Positions 33,227-41,359 of a stretch of DNA of 64,000 nt are shown here, piece after piece (position 1 is the first letter of the stretch; every line of letters starts with the position of its first letter). Source of the DNA: Actinoplanes philippinensis (GTDB lineage: Bacteria; Actinomycetota; Actinomycetes; Mycobacteriales; Micromonosporaceae). The stretch is taken from NCBI RefSeq assembly GCF_900113015.1, contig NZ_FONV01000001.1, positions 620,001 through 684,000 of the forward strand, read 5' to 3'. The notes beneath the pieces were generated by a model. That model was given only the letters and a program-made list of their open reading frames with translations. It was not told the origin of the DNA and ran no database searches. The translations under genes were made by a program, and so were the position numbers.

Positions 33227-34618
33227 TTACTCGAGGAGACGTCGCACCGTGGACGTCCGGACTGTTCGAGCCGGATGGGTCAGACGCCAGACCGCTCCGC
33301 TCACCCCGGTGAGCAGGGCGAGGGTGAACGAGAAGGTGGTGAAGCCCAGCGAGTCGAAGGTCAGCGCCACGAGGATCGCGAGGATCTGGGTGGAGATGAG
33401 GGCCGCGCCGAGATGACGGTCCTCCTCCGAGGTGGACCGCCGGAACCCGACCACCGCGAGCCACAGGGACGTCAGATGCAGCGCCGCCAGCGCGACGACG
33501 CCGACGATCCCGCCGGTGACCAGCGTGAGCAGCCACTGGTTGTCCAGGATCATGTAGAGGTCGGGGATCAGGGTGCCGGGGCCGCGGCCCAGCCACGGCC
33601 GCTGGGCGAACCAGGCGGAGACGTGGGCGTAGTCCTCGGTACGGCCGTCGACGCTGGGGTCGGCGTCAGCCCAGAGGAACATCGAGCGCAGCGTGCCGAG
33701 CAGACCGGGGCGGCCCACCACGAGCACACCGGTGAGACCGGCCGCCAGGATCAGGAAGTTGTAGCGGAAGCGCCAGTTCCAGGCCAGCGCGAACATGATG
33801 GCCATCGAGACGCCCAGGGCGAGGATGCCGGTACGCGAGATCGCCATCGGCACGGCCCCGGCGATGACGAAGGTCAGCAGGCCGTAGAAACGGCGGGCCG
33901 CCTTGCTCCGGGCGTAGCGGGCGAAGTGGATGGCGTAGGGCATCACCATCGCCAGCACGGCGCTGAACTCGATGGAGTGCACCGTCGTCGAGGCGACCCG
34001 GAACCGGCCTCCCTCACCACGTGCCTGGAAGTCGGTGAGGGTGCCCTTCAGCTCCAGTCCCGGCACGACCAGCCACTGGGTGACGTCGTACGCGAAGATC
34101 GACTGCAGGATGCCGAGGAACGCCATGAACGCGGCCGCGCAGACCAGGATCTTCAGCACCATGCGCAGCCGGCGCCAGTTGGGGATGCCGTCCGCGACCA
34201 TCAGCATGAGCCCGAGGAACTCGAAGGTCATCAGCACCGTGAAGTCCTGCCGGTTCGCCTCCAGGGTGGGCAGTCCCCGCACCAGGCCGGCGACGTACGA
34301 CAGCAGGATCGACATCAGGTAGATCAGCGCCACCCAGCGCAGCGGCTGCCGTCCGACCATCAGCAGCGACGGGCTCAGCCGGGCGATGAACCACCAGGCG
34401 AACAGGCCGAGCGAGAGCAGCAGCGCCGGCCGCCCGGCAAAGGTCATCTGCGGGACGATCAGCGGCGCCGGGATGCAGTACAGCAGGATGATGACCACGC
34501 TGCAGATCGCGGCGACGTCGACGCGCAGGGACGCCCGGCGCGAGGAGTACAGGTTCGGGGCGATCAGGGACGGTTCGAAGTCGACGGGATGCTCCGCCGG
34601 CATCGTCGATTGGCTCAT
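33227..34618 (-). CDS. O-antigen ligase/Wzy-like polysaccharide polymerase
   Basis: A 463-residue membrane protein with roughly ten to twelve helices and one large extracytoplasmic loop in the second half (DADPSVDGRTEDYAHVSAWF, then RPWLGRGPGT), the hallmark of the Wzy_C/O-antigen ligase family. It would polymerise the repeat units on the outer face of the membrane. RGPGTL and ARGEGGRFRVASTTVHSIEF are consistent with family motifs. Gaps of 13 and 29 bases to its neighbours place it in the wzz-GT-wzy-GT-ABC operon. ATG at 34618. Confidence 0.85.
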   Translation of the reverse strand: MSQSTMPAEHPVDFEPSLIAPNLYSSRRASLRVDVAAICSVVIILLYCIPAPLIVPQMTFAGRPALLLSLGLFAWWFIARLSPSLLMVGRQPLRWVALIYLMSILLSYVAGLVRGLPTLEANRQDFTVLMTFEFLGLMLMVADGIPNWRRLRMVLKILVCAAAFMAFLGILQSIFAYDVTQWLVVPGLELKGTLTDFQARGEGGRFRVASTTVHSIEFSAVLAMVMPYAIHFARYARSKAARRFYGLLTFVIAGAVPMAISRTGILALGVSMAIMFALAWNWRFRYNFLILAAGLTGVLVVGRPGLLGTLRSMFLWADADPSVDGRTEDYAHVSAWFAQRPWLGRGPGTLIPDLYMILDNQWLLTLVTGGIVGVVALAALHLTSLWLAVVGFRRSTSEEDRHLGAALISTQILAILVALTFDSLGFTTFSFTLALLTGVSGAVWRLTHPARTVRTSTVRRLLE

Positions 34619-34631
34619 ATCGGTCGAACTT

Positions 34632-35708
34632 CTAGGCGGCCGGCGTCAGCAGCGCGGAGTAGAAGGTGGACAGGTCACCGGTCAGGCCCTCGACGTCGTA
34701 GCGGCCGAGGACGGCGGCGGACGCCTTGAGGCGTACCGCGTCCATCTCGCCGGGACTCTCCTGGTACCGCCGGATCGCGTCCTCGACGGCCACGCCGTAG
34801 GCGTACAGGTCGCACTCCGGGACCGGTGTGCAGTACGCCGGGTCGAAGAACTCGGCGCCGCCCAGCGAGCTGTAGCCCACCACGTAGCAGCCGCTGGCCA
34901 TCGCCTCGGCCGGTGGCAGGCCGAACCCCTCCCGGAACCCGAAGGAGAGGAAGATCGCGCACTCCCGCATCGCGGCGGCGACCTCCGCCTCCGAGCCGCT
35001 GATCGGGGTCAGCTCCCAGCCGGCCGGCACGCCCCGCGAGCGGAGCATGTGCAGGAGCATCTCGCGCTCCTCCGCCCGGCGCCCGCGGGACAGGTAGCCG
35101 ATCCGGCGCGGGCGCGGCCCGGTGCCCGGGTGGAAGACCGCCCGGTCGACGACCGGGCGCGCCCGGTGGACCGGCAGCGACGGGAAGGTCCAGCGCAGCA
35201 GCCGCTCGCCGTCCTCCGAGACGGTCAGCAGGCCCTCCAGGCCCGCCACCCCGGCGTACGGCGCGCCCGCTCCGCTCTCCTCGTACGGCGTCGCGTCGAA
35301 CGTGCAGTACGGCCCCTGGTTGAACACGATCTTCCGGACCGCGGCGGGCAGCGTGTGCAGCCACGGGCCGTGCCACTCGGTGACGACGAGCACGTCGCTG
35401 GCCCGCAGCCGGACGTCGGCGGCCGCCTCGACGCGGGTGTCGTTGGCGAACCAGGTGCACCGGAACCCGCTGCGCGAGTGCACCACCGCGGCCTCGATGC
35501 CGAGGGAGTCGAGCACGTCGGCGTGGCGGTAGATGGTGCGCACGCCGCCGCTCGGCTTGTCCAGATCGGGCGACAGGTAGTAGACCCGCGGCGGCCCGCC
35601 GGTGTCCTCGGCGGCGCCGAAGCGGGGCGGACGGCGGCCGGCCAGGTCACGACGGTCGCGCGCGGCGCGCAGCATCTGCGATGCCATCGCCATGGGTGCT
35701 GGGGTCAC
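34632..35708 (-). CDS. Family 4-type glycosyltransferase (GT-B)
   Basis: A 358-residue GT-B enzyme. The donor-site motif SFGFREGFGLPPAEAMASG (about residues 255-273) contains the E-x7-E signature of GT4/GT1 retaining transferases. The N-terminal domain has PDLDKPSGGVRTIYRHADVL and VTEWHGPWL. It adds a sugar to the growing lipid-linked unit in the cytosol. GTG 35708 is the first start, with ATG 35693 an alternative. A 203-base gap upstream, free of coding features, may hold an internal promoter. Confidence 0.87.
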   Translation of the reverse strand: MTPAPMAMASQMLRAARDRRDLAGRRPPRFGAAEDTGGPPRVYYLSPDLDKPSGGVRTIYRHADVLDSLGIEAAVVHSRSGFRCTWFANDTRVEAAADVRLRASDVLVVTEWHGPWLHTLPAAVRKIVFNQGPYCTFDATPYEESGAGAPYAGVAGLEGLLTVSEDGERLLRWTFPSLPVHRARPVVDRAVFHPGTGPRPRRIGYLSRGRRAEEREMLLHMLRSRGVPAGWELTPISGSEAEVAAAMRECAIFLSFGFREGFGLPPAEAMASGCYVVGYSSLGGAEFFDPAYCTPVPECDLYAYGVAVEDAIRRYQESPGEMDAVRLKASAAVLGRYDVEGLTGDLSTFYSALLTPAA

Positions 35709-35911
35709 CCGTTACCCCTTTCACGGTGCCGCCATCGGTGGGCACGAATAGCCGAAAGATCAGGACGAACGTAGCGTGTAGCCGGATTTCCACACAGGAG
35801 CCTGTCGGTTACGCGACGTGGTCCGCCAATCCAGACAGGAATGGCCGTAGGAGGCGCCGGACGACCCGAGGATCGGGCCCGCGGTCAGCCGAACGGACGA
35901 GAAGCAGCCGG

Positions 35912-36844
35912 TCAGGCCCGCTTGCCGTGACGGTTCGGATAGGACGGTGACGGAATGACGATGGTGGCGTCCAGGGACTCCTCCTGACGCGCGACCGGTG
36001 GCGCGACCTTCGGCGCCCGCCCGGACGGGCGGGCAGCTCCCTGGGGCTTGGCGCCGGATCCGTTGCGCTCGGCCGGGAAGCCGTTGGTCTGCCGCGGCTG
36101 CGGCCGCAGGACCTGCGTCCGCTCCGTGTCGTCGGGCGGGCTGGTGCGGACCGGCTGCGACTTGGCGGTCGCCACCGGCTCCGCGGGCGGCGCGCCGGAC
36201 GAGTCCTTGTCGTCGCCGTCGTTCCTGGACTTGGACCGCCGGCGCAGCCAGTAGTCCAGGATGATCGTGGAGGCGGTGGTCACCAGCACCCCGAGGCCGG
36301 CGGCGACGATGAGCACCCGCTTGCGCATGCCGGTGTCCTGCAGCGGAGCACTGCCGTCGTTGATCACCAGCGTCGAGATGGTGTCCTCTTCGAGGGCGCC
36401 GTACTGGCTCTGCTTGGCGGCGATGTCGTCCTTGAGCATCTTGATGACCCGCTGGACCGTCGCCGTGGCCTGCTGCTCACTGTCGCCGATGACCTCGATC
36501 TCGAAGAGGGGGGTCCGCTCGCTGAGCACGACGGTGACGCTGTCGGACAGACCCTCCTTGTCGAGCTTCTCGATGTTCGTCGGGTCGGTCACGGTGATGG
36601 CGGCGGCATTGCCCAGCGCGGCATAGCCCAGGTCCAGCCAGGGGTTGGCCGGCTTGGGCTTGGCCTTGGGGTCCGGCTGCTTGCCGGCGCTGGGCGCCGG
36701 GATCAGCTGCATGTAGCCCATGGCCTTGTAATCGGGCGCCACCGATTTGGCGGCAAGCACCACCACGCCGACCGTGACCAGCAGCATCGGCACGGCGAAG
36801 TACCACCGGCGGAGCAGCAGCCTGGTGAGGTCCCAGAGGTCCAC
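35912..36844 (-). CDS. Wzz-type chain-length determinant / capsular polysaccharide co-polymerase
   Basis: A 310-residue polysaccharide co-polymerase with two membrane helices: YFAVPMLLVTVGVVVLAA (about residues 15-33) and VLIVAAGLGVLVTTASTIIL (about 177-197). The loop between them is extracytoplasmic. The cytoplasmic tail of about 110 residues is rich in Pro, Arg and Ser and has no Walker motif, so this is not a fused tyrosine kinase. It would set polymer length with the Wzy-like protein. The GTG start is preceded by GAGAGGG. First gene of the minus-strand EPS operon, divergent from the GT at 37239. Confidence 0.85.
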   Translation of the reverse strand: MDLWDLTRLLLRRWYFAVPMLLVTVGVVVLAAKSVAPDYKAMGYMQLIPAPSAGKQPDPKAKPKPANPWLDLGYAALGNAAAITVTDPTNIEKLDKEGLSDSVTVVLSERTPLFEIEVIGDSEQQATATVQRVIKMLKDDIAAKQSQYGALEEDTISTLVINDGSAPLQDTGMRKRVLIVAAGLGVLVTTASTIILDYWLRRRSKSRNDGDDKDSSGAPPAEPVATAKSQPVRTSPPDDTERTQVLRPQPRQTNGFPAERNGSGAKPQGAARPSGRAPKVAPPVARQEESLDATIVIPSPSYPNRHGKRA

Positions 36845-37238
36845 GGTTTCCCTCTCGTTGAAAACGGGCCTGCACGACCCTGCACGACTCAGCGCGAGCC
36901 GTCCATCCGCCATCGATCTTAGGCACGCCGCCGTCCGTACTGAATCGCGTGCCTTCGCAGAGCCTGTCATAAAACCGACATGCAGTTTCGCTCGGGTGCA
37001 TGTCCGTTCTACGGGCTGAACAAAATGGACTATAACCCCAAGATCATCTCAATTTGAACGGACATACCTCTCGATCCGGGTAAATGCTTCAGAAAATCTT
37101 AACGGTACATTCAACACAATTACCGCCCTGGATATAACGGATGACCCTTAGGTTGCCCTAATGGCCGGTTGCTGTCAGGTCATGTCATCCAGCAGTGTCT
37201 TCACGGTCCGGAGTAACCGAAGGAGACGGACCGCAACG
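36845..37238. other. AT-rich divergent promoter region of the EPS core
   Basis: The 394 bases between the divergent wzz-like and GT genes are much less GC-rich than the rest of the window and hold no convincing gene. Two overlapping inverted repeats lie at 36977-37065 (separate entry). TATAAC near 37031 and GATATAACG near 37132 are candidate -10 sequences. TTAGG-TTGC-CCTAA at 37148-37161 is a further small palindrome. Confidence 0.65.
36977..37065. promoter_or_regulatory. Overlapping inverted repeats in the wzz/GT divergent region
   Basis: GACATGCA (36977-36984) pairs with TGCATGTC (36997-37004). The right arm overlaps ATGTCCGTT (37000-37008), which is itself a perfect inverted repeat of AACGGACAT (37057-37065), centre to centre 57 bases. 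Paired half-sites at this distance are typical of operators bound by a regulator that loops or stacks. The regulator is unknown. Confidence 0.5.
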
Positions 37239-38519
37239 ATGGCCCGTAACACCCATGTCACCATCCTCATCGCCAACCTGCCGGCCGAACGTGACCGCCG
37301 CGTCATCCGCGAATGCCTCACGCTGGAGGAGAAGGGCTTCGAGGTCACGGTCATCGCGCCACGGGGCGACAAGACCCTGAAGACCCTCCCCGGCAGCCGG
37401 AGCACCCGCCTCAAGCCGTACCCGGTCAAGGTCTACGGCAGCGGCCTGCTCACCTTCGCTGTCGAGTTCGGCTGGTCCTTCCTCTGCATCGCGGTCCGCC
37501 TGATCGGCGAGATCCTGGCCGGCCGCGCCCACGCCGTGCAGGTCTGCAACCCGCCGGACGTGTACTGGCCGCTCGCCCTGCTGCTGCGTGCCCTCGGCCG
37601 GCCGTGGGTCTTCGACCACCACGACCTGTGCCCGGAGGTCTACATCTCCCGCGGCGGCGGCGAGCCCAACCGGTGGGTGCTGCGGGTGCTCAACGCCCTG
37701 GAGTGGCTGACCCTGCGCACCGCGACCGAGGTGGTCGCCACCAATCAGTCGTTCAAGGACAACGCGGTCCGCAAGGGTGTGCACCCGGACAAGGTGACCG
37801 TGGTCCGCAACGGGCCGTCGCCGGCGGAGATCGCCGTCGACGGCGACCCGCAGGAGCCGGTCGCGGCCGACGGCCTGCACCGGATCGTCTACCTCGGCGT
37901 CTTCGGCCCGCAGGACAACGTCGAGGGGGTGGTGCGCGCCGCCGACGAGCTGATCAAGCGGCGCGGCCGCGCCGGCTGGAAGGTCGTGCTGGCCGGTGAC
38001 GGCGAGAGCATGCCGTCGGTTCGTGCCCTGGTCGCGGAGAAGAACCTTTCGGACGTGGTGGAGCTCACCGGCTGGCTCAACGGCACGCAGGTCGACGAGG
38101 TGCTGCGCTCGGCCACCATCGCGATCCAGCCCGACCTGCCGACCCGGATGAACCAGCTGTCCACGATGGCGAAGACGGTCGAGTACGTGGGCCGTGGCCT
38201 GCCGGTCGTCGCCGCCGACGGGATCGAGACCCGGCGCACCCTGGACGAGGCCGGCGCGTACGTGCCGACCGGCGCCCCGGAGGAGTTCGCCGCGGTCATC
38301 GACGAGCTGCTCGACGACCCGGCGCGGCGGCAGCAGATGCGCAAGCTGGGCCGCGACCGGTTCCTCAACCTGCTCTCCTGGGAGCACCAGGCCGGGCCGT
38401 ACGCAGCGGTGTTCCAGCGGCTGCTGGCCAAGCGCCTGCCCGCGCCCCCGGCCGAGGCGCCGCGGATCCCCCGCCAGCGCACCGGATCGGACACGCCCTC
38501 CCGGGTGGAGCAGCCGTGA
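37239..38519 (+). CDS. Family 4 glycosyltransferase
   Basis: A 426-residue GT-B transferase. The N-terminal domain (VTILIANLPAERDRRVIREC, VCNPPDVYWPLALLL, FDHHDLCPE) and C-terminal donor domain (VYLGVFGPQDNVEGVV, VVLAGDGESMPSV, VELTGWLNGTQVDEVL) match GT4 enzymes that extend EPS units; the usual second glutamate region is AKTVEYVGRGLPVVA. ATG 37239 is chosen since AGGAG lies 13 bases upstream; an upstream in-frame start at 37161 would add an unlikely basic leader. It heads a plus-strand run with the GT2 at 38516 and the deacetylase at 39389. Confidence 0.87.
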   Translation: MARNTHVTILIANLPAERDRRVIRECLTLEEKGFEVTVIAPRGDKTLKTLPGSRSTRLKPYPVKVYGSGLLTFAVEFGWSFLCIAVRLIGEILAGRAHAVQVCNPPDVYWPLALLLRALGRPWVFDHHDLCPEVYISRGGGEPNRWVLRVLNALEWLTLRTATEVVATNQSFKDNAVRKGVHPDKVTVVRNGPSPAEIAVDGDPQEPVAADGLHRIVYLGVFGPQDNVEGVVRAADELIKRRGRAGWKVVLAGDGESMPSVRALVAEKNLSDVVELTGWLNGTQVDEVLRSATIAIQPDLPTRMNQLSTMAKTVEYVGRGLPVVAADGIETRRTLDEAGAYVPTGAPEEFAAVIDELLDDPARRQQMRKLGRDRFLNLLSWEHQAGPYAAVFQRLLAKRLPAPPAEAPRIPRQRTGSDTPSRVEQP

Positions 38520-39382
38520 CCAGCATCGTCATCGCGGCCCACAACGAGGGCGCCGTCATCGGACGCTGCCTGGACGCGCTGCTCGCCGACGCGAAGCCCG
38601 GTGAGCTCGACGTCACCGTGGTCGCCAACGGATGCACCGACGACACCGTGGCCGTCGCCGGGGCGCGTCCGGGCGTACGCGTGCTGGATCTCCCCACACC
38701 GGGCAAAGCCGGCGCCCTCAACGCCGGCGACGACGCCGCCACCGGTTTCCCGCGGATCTATCTGGACGCCGACATCGTGCTGAGCACCGCCGCGGTCCGG
38801 GCCCTCACCGAGGTGCTGGAGTCCGGGACGCCGTCGGCGACGGTCGGGCGCGAGCTGGACGTCAGCGGGCGGCCGCTGCTGGTGCGGGCCTACTTCGCGG
38901 TGCACGGGCGGCTGCCGGTGATGCGCGACGGGCTGTTCGGGCGCGGCGTGGTGGCGCTGTCCCGGCAGGGGCGGGCGCGGTTCGGCCGGTTCCCCGAGCT
39001 GGTCGCCGACGACCTGTTCCTCGACTCGCAGTTCGCTCCCGAGGAGAAGGCGCACGTGAACGCGTACGCCGCCAAGGTCGCCACCCCACGGCGCACCGGT
39101 GACCTGATCCGCCGCCTGATCCGGGTCCGCGGCGGCAACGCCGCCATGCGGGCGGCCGCCGCCCGCGGCGAGATCACCGTTCCGGTACGCCCGGCCGCGC
39201 GCAGCTCCTGGCTGCGTGACGTGGTCCTGCCCCGGCCCTGGCTGGCCCCCGCGGCGGCCTGCTACGTCGGCATCACCGTGTGGGCCGCGCTGGCCGCGAA
39301 GCGGGCCGGTGACGGCGGGGCCGCCTGGGGACGCGACGAGTCCTCCCGGATCGCCGACGGCGAGTCCGCGGCACAGCGATAG
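38516..39382 (+). CDS. Family 2 glycosyltransferase
   Basis: A 288-residue GT-A transferase. SIVIAAHNEGAVIGRCLDALL at the N terminus, VVANGCTDDTVAVA (about 35-48), LPTPGKAGALNAGDDAA (about 59-75) and the DxD YLDADIVLS (about 82-90) are clear. A short hydrophobic segment near residue 248 (WLAPAAACYVGITVWAAL) could touch the membrane. The GTG start shares four bases with the preceding GT stop. It probably adds a sugar to the same EPS unit. Confidence 0.88.
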   Translation: MTSIVIAAHNEGAVIGRCLDALLADAKPGELDVTVVANGCTDDTVAVAGARPGVRVLDLPTPGKAGALNAGDDAATGFPRIYLDADIVLSTAAVRALTEVLESGTPSATVGRELDVSGRPLLVRAYFAVHGRLPVMRDGLFGRGVVALSRQGRARFGRFPELVADDLFLDSQFAPEEKAHVNAYAAKVATPRRTGDLIRRLIRVRGGNAAMRAAAARGEITVPVRPAARSSWLRDVVLPRPWLAPAAACYVGITVWAALAAKRAGDGGAAWGRDESSRIADGESAAQR

Positions 39383-39388
39383 GAAGTC

Positions 39389-40051
39389 ATGAGCGACGTC
39401 ATCAACATCTGCTTCCACGGCATCGGCACGCCGCAGCGTGAGATGGAGCCGGGCGAGGACCGTTACTGGATCAGCGTCGAGCTGTTCCACGCGGTGCTCG
39501 ACGAGATCCGCACCTGGCCGTCGGTCCGGGTCAGCTTCGACGACGGCAACTCCTCGGACCTGGAGATCGGCCTGCCGGCGCTGCTGGAGCGCGGGCTGAC
39601 CGGCGAGTTCTACGTGCTGGCGTCCCGGTTCGGCAAGCCGGGCAGCCTCAGCGAGGAGGACGTGCGGAAGCTGCACGGCGCGGGCATGACGATCGGCACA
39701 CACGGCATGTGGCACCGGCCCTGGCGCGGCATGGACGCCGCGACCAGCCGGGACGAGCTGGAGACGGCCCGCCGGCAGATCGAGGACGCGGTCGGCGTGC
39801 CGGTCGACCAGGCGGCCTGCCCGCTCGGCCGCTACGACCGGCGGCTGCTCAGCCGGATGCGCGCGCTCGGCTACCGGCGGGTCTTCACCAGCGACCGGCG
39901 CCGGGCCCGCGCGGAGGACTGGCTGCAGCCGCGCTACAGCCTGCGCCGCGAGGACACCGTGGACGGGCTGCGCGCCGAGGCCCTGGTCGGCCCCGGCGCG
40001 CTGACCCGCCTCAAGCTGGAGGCGGTCGGAGTCGTCAAGCGGCTCCGGTAG
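39389..40051 (+). CDS. Polysaccharide deacetylase (NodB homology)
   Basis: A 220-residue carbohydrate esterase 4-type domain without signal peptide. Metal and catalytic residues: D51-D52 in VSFDDGNSSD, and H105 and H109 in THGMWH, the standard D-H-H triad. Later motifs are CPLGRYDRRLL and a weakly conserved C terminus. CE4 enzymes remove N- or O-acetyl groups from sugars. With no export signal, it may act on a cytosolic lipid-linked or nucleotide-linked sugar. It follows the GT2 gene by six bases. It is convergent with the GT2 gene at 40057, five bases away, with no visible terminator. Confidence 0.87.
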   Translation: MSDVINICFHGIGTPQREMEPGEDRYWISVELFHAVLDEIRTWPSVRVSFDDGNSSDLEIGLPALLERGLTGEFYVLASRFGKPGSLSEEDVRKLHGAGMTIGTHGMWHRPWRGMDAATSRDELETARRQIEDAVGVPVDQAACPLGRYDRRLLSRMRALGYRRVFTSDRRRARAEDWLQPRYSLRREDTVDGLRAEALVGPGALTRLKLEAVGVVKRLR

Positions 40052-40056
40052 CTCCC

Positions 40057-41007
40057 CTACCGCCCGGCGGCACGGGCGGCGTCGCGCTGGACGGTGTCCG
40101 GTCCCGGCGTCTCCCGCAGCCGCGCCGGGCTGAGCAGGGCGCGGGCCGCGAGCTTGCTCGGGCCCTTGCCGAGCAGCGCCCGGCTGCCCTCGCGCACCAG
40201 CAGCGCGGCCCAGAACGCGGCCCCGAGCAGCGCGTTGTGCCGCCGCCGGTAGAGCCGCACCTTGTTCAGCGTCAGCAGCGTCCACAGCGCCGGCGACACC
40301 TTCGAGTCGCCCTCCAGGTGCACCGCCCTGGCGGCCGGGGTGAACCGGGTCGCCAGGCCGGCGTCACCGGCCCGCAACGCGAAGTCGGTCTCCTCCGAGT
40401 AGAGGAAGAAGGACTCGTCCCACGGCGCGATCCGGTTCCAGCAGTCGGCGCTGATCAGCACCGTCGAGCCCTCGGCCCAGTCGGCGACCCGCTCGGCGGT
40501 GTAGAGCCGCTCATCGGTCACCATCTCGCCGAACGCCGGGTAGCGGCCGGCCCGGACCGCGCCCATCAGCGCGTCCCCGATCACCCGCCGGACCGACGGC
40601 TCCCGGCGCATCGTGTGGATGAGCTCCCCGTCGCCGTCCTCCAGCAGCGGCACCGCGATGCCGGTGCCCTCGGTGCGCAGCACCCCGAGCAGGGTGCGCA
40701 CGCAGCCCGGTGTGAGCCGCACGTCCGGGTTGAGCACCAGGACCGCGGTGAACGGCCCGGCCTTCGCCACGGCCGCGTTGATGCCCGCGGCGTAACCCGC
40801 GTTGCGTCCCATCTCGACCACGGTGGCGTCCGGCGCGAGCCGCCGCACCGCGCCCACCGAGTCGTCCGCGGACGCGTTGTCCGCCACGATCAACTGCCAG
40901 TCGACGCCCTCCAGGCCCGGCCCGAGCGACGCGATCAGATCCGGGATCAATCGCTCGCTGTTGTACGTCACCGCGACGACCGCCACAGTTTCGGGCGTGC
41001 TGTCCAA
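40057..41007 (-). CDS. Family 2 glycosyltransferase (rhamnosyltransferase-like)
   Basis: A 316-residue GT-A transferase of the type annotated as rhamnosyltransferase: VAVVAVTYNSERLIPDLIASL, VADNASADDSV (about 40-50), GRNAGYAAGINAAV (about 67-80), LNPDVRLTPG for DxD (about 92-101) and DESFFLYSEETDFALRA (about 194-210). dTDP-rhamnose genes lie at 51062-54515 of this window, so a rhamnose donor is plausible. The start is TTG 41007, with GGGGAGG five bases upstream. Confidence 0.87.
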   Translation of the reverse strand: MDSTPETVAVVAVTYNSERLIPDLIASLGPGLEGVDWQLIVADNASADDSVGAVRRLAPDATVVEMGRNAGYAAGINAAVAKAGPFTAVLVLNPDVRLTPGCVRTLLGVLRTEGTGIAVPLLEDGDGELIHTMRREPSVRRVIGDALMGAVRAGRYPAFGEMVTDERLYTAERVADWAEGSTVLISADCWNRIAPWDESFFLYSEETDFALRAGDAGLATRFTPAARAVHLEGDSKVSPALWTLLTLNKVRLYRRRHNALLGAAFWAALLVREGSRALLGKGPSKLAARALLSPARLRETPGPDTVQRDAARAAGR

Positions 41008-41359
41008 CTTGTCCTCCCCAGGTCTTCCGGACGCCGATCATCCTGCCGTCCGCACGGAAGCGCCGGTACCGCCGGTCGGCCATCGGGAGTGTCGGAATCC
41101 GTCATCCCGGTACGGCCCGGACGGACCCGGATACCCGAACGGGCGGGGGCTTCGATCCGTTCGGTGAACAGTCGAAACAGGTCAGTGCGAGACGTCATCC
41201 GCCGACAGGATCGATCAGGCCGAGAGGCCCTTCGGTGTCGGCAAAGCGATAGATATGTTCAGCCCTCTATCTAGATGATCGCCCTAAGCTGCGCCGGCCG
41301 GGGCCGGCTCTTTCTGTCTACGGCCGCAGCGCCGGGCGCGCGGCGGGGAGGCGATTCCC
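41008..41359. other. Divergent promoter region with inverted repeat, no gene
   Basis: 352 bases between the divergent GT2 gene and giant protein 2. An AT-rich stretch at 41245-41280 holds GATAGA (41248-41253) inverted as TCTATC (41266-41271), overlapped by the palindrome ATCTAGAT (41269-41276), a plausible operator or promoter. No coding frame is convincing. Confidence 0.55.
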
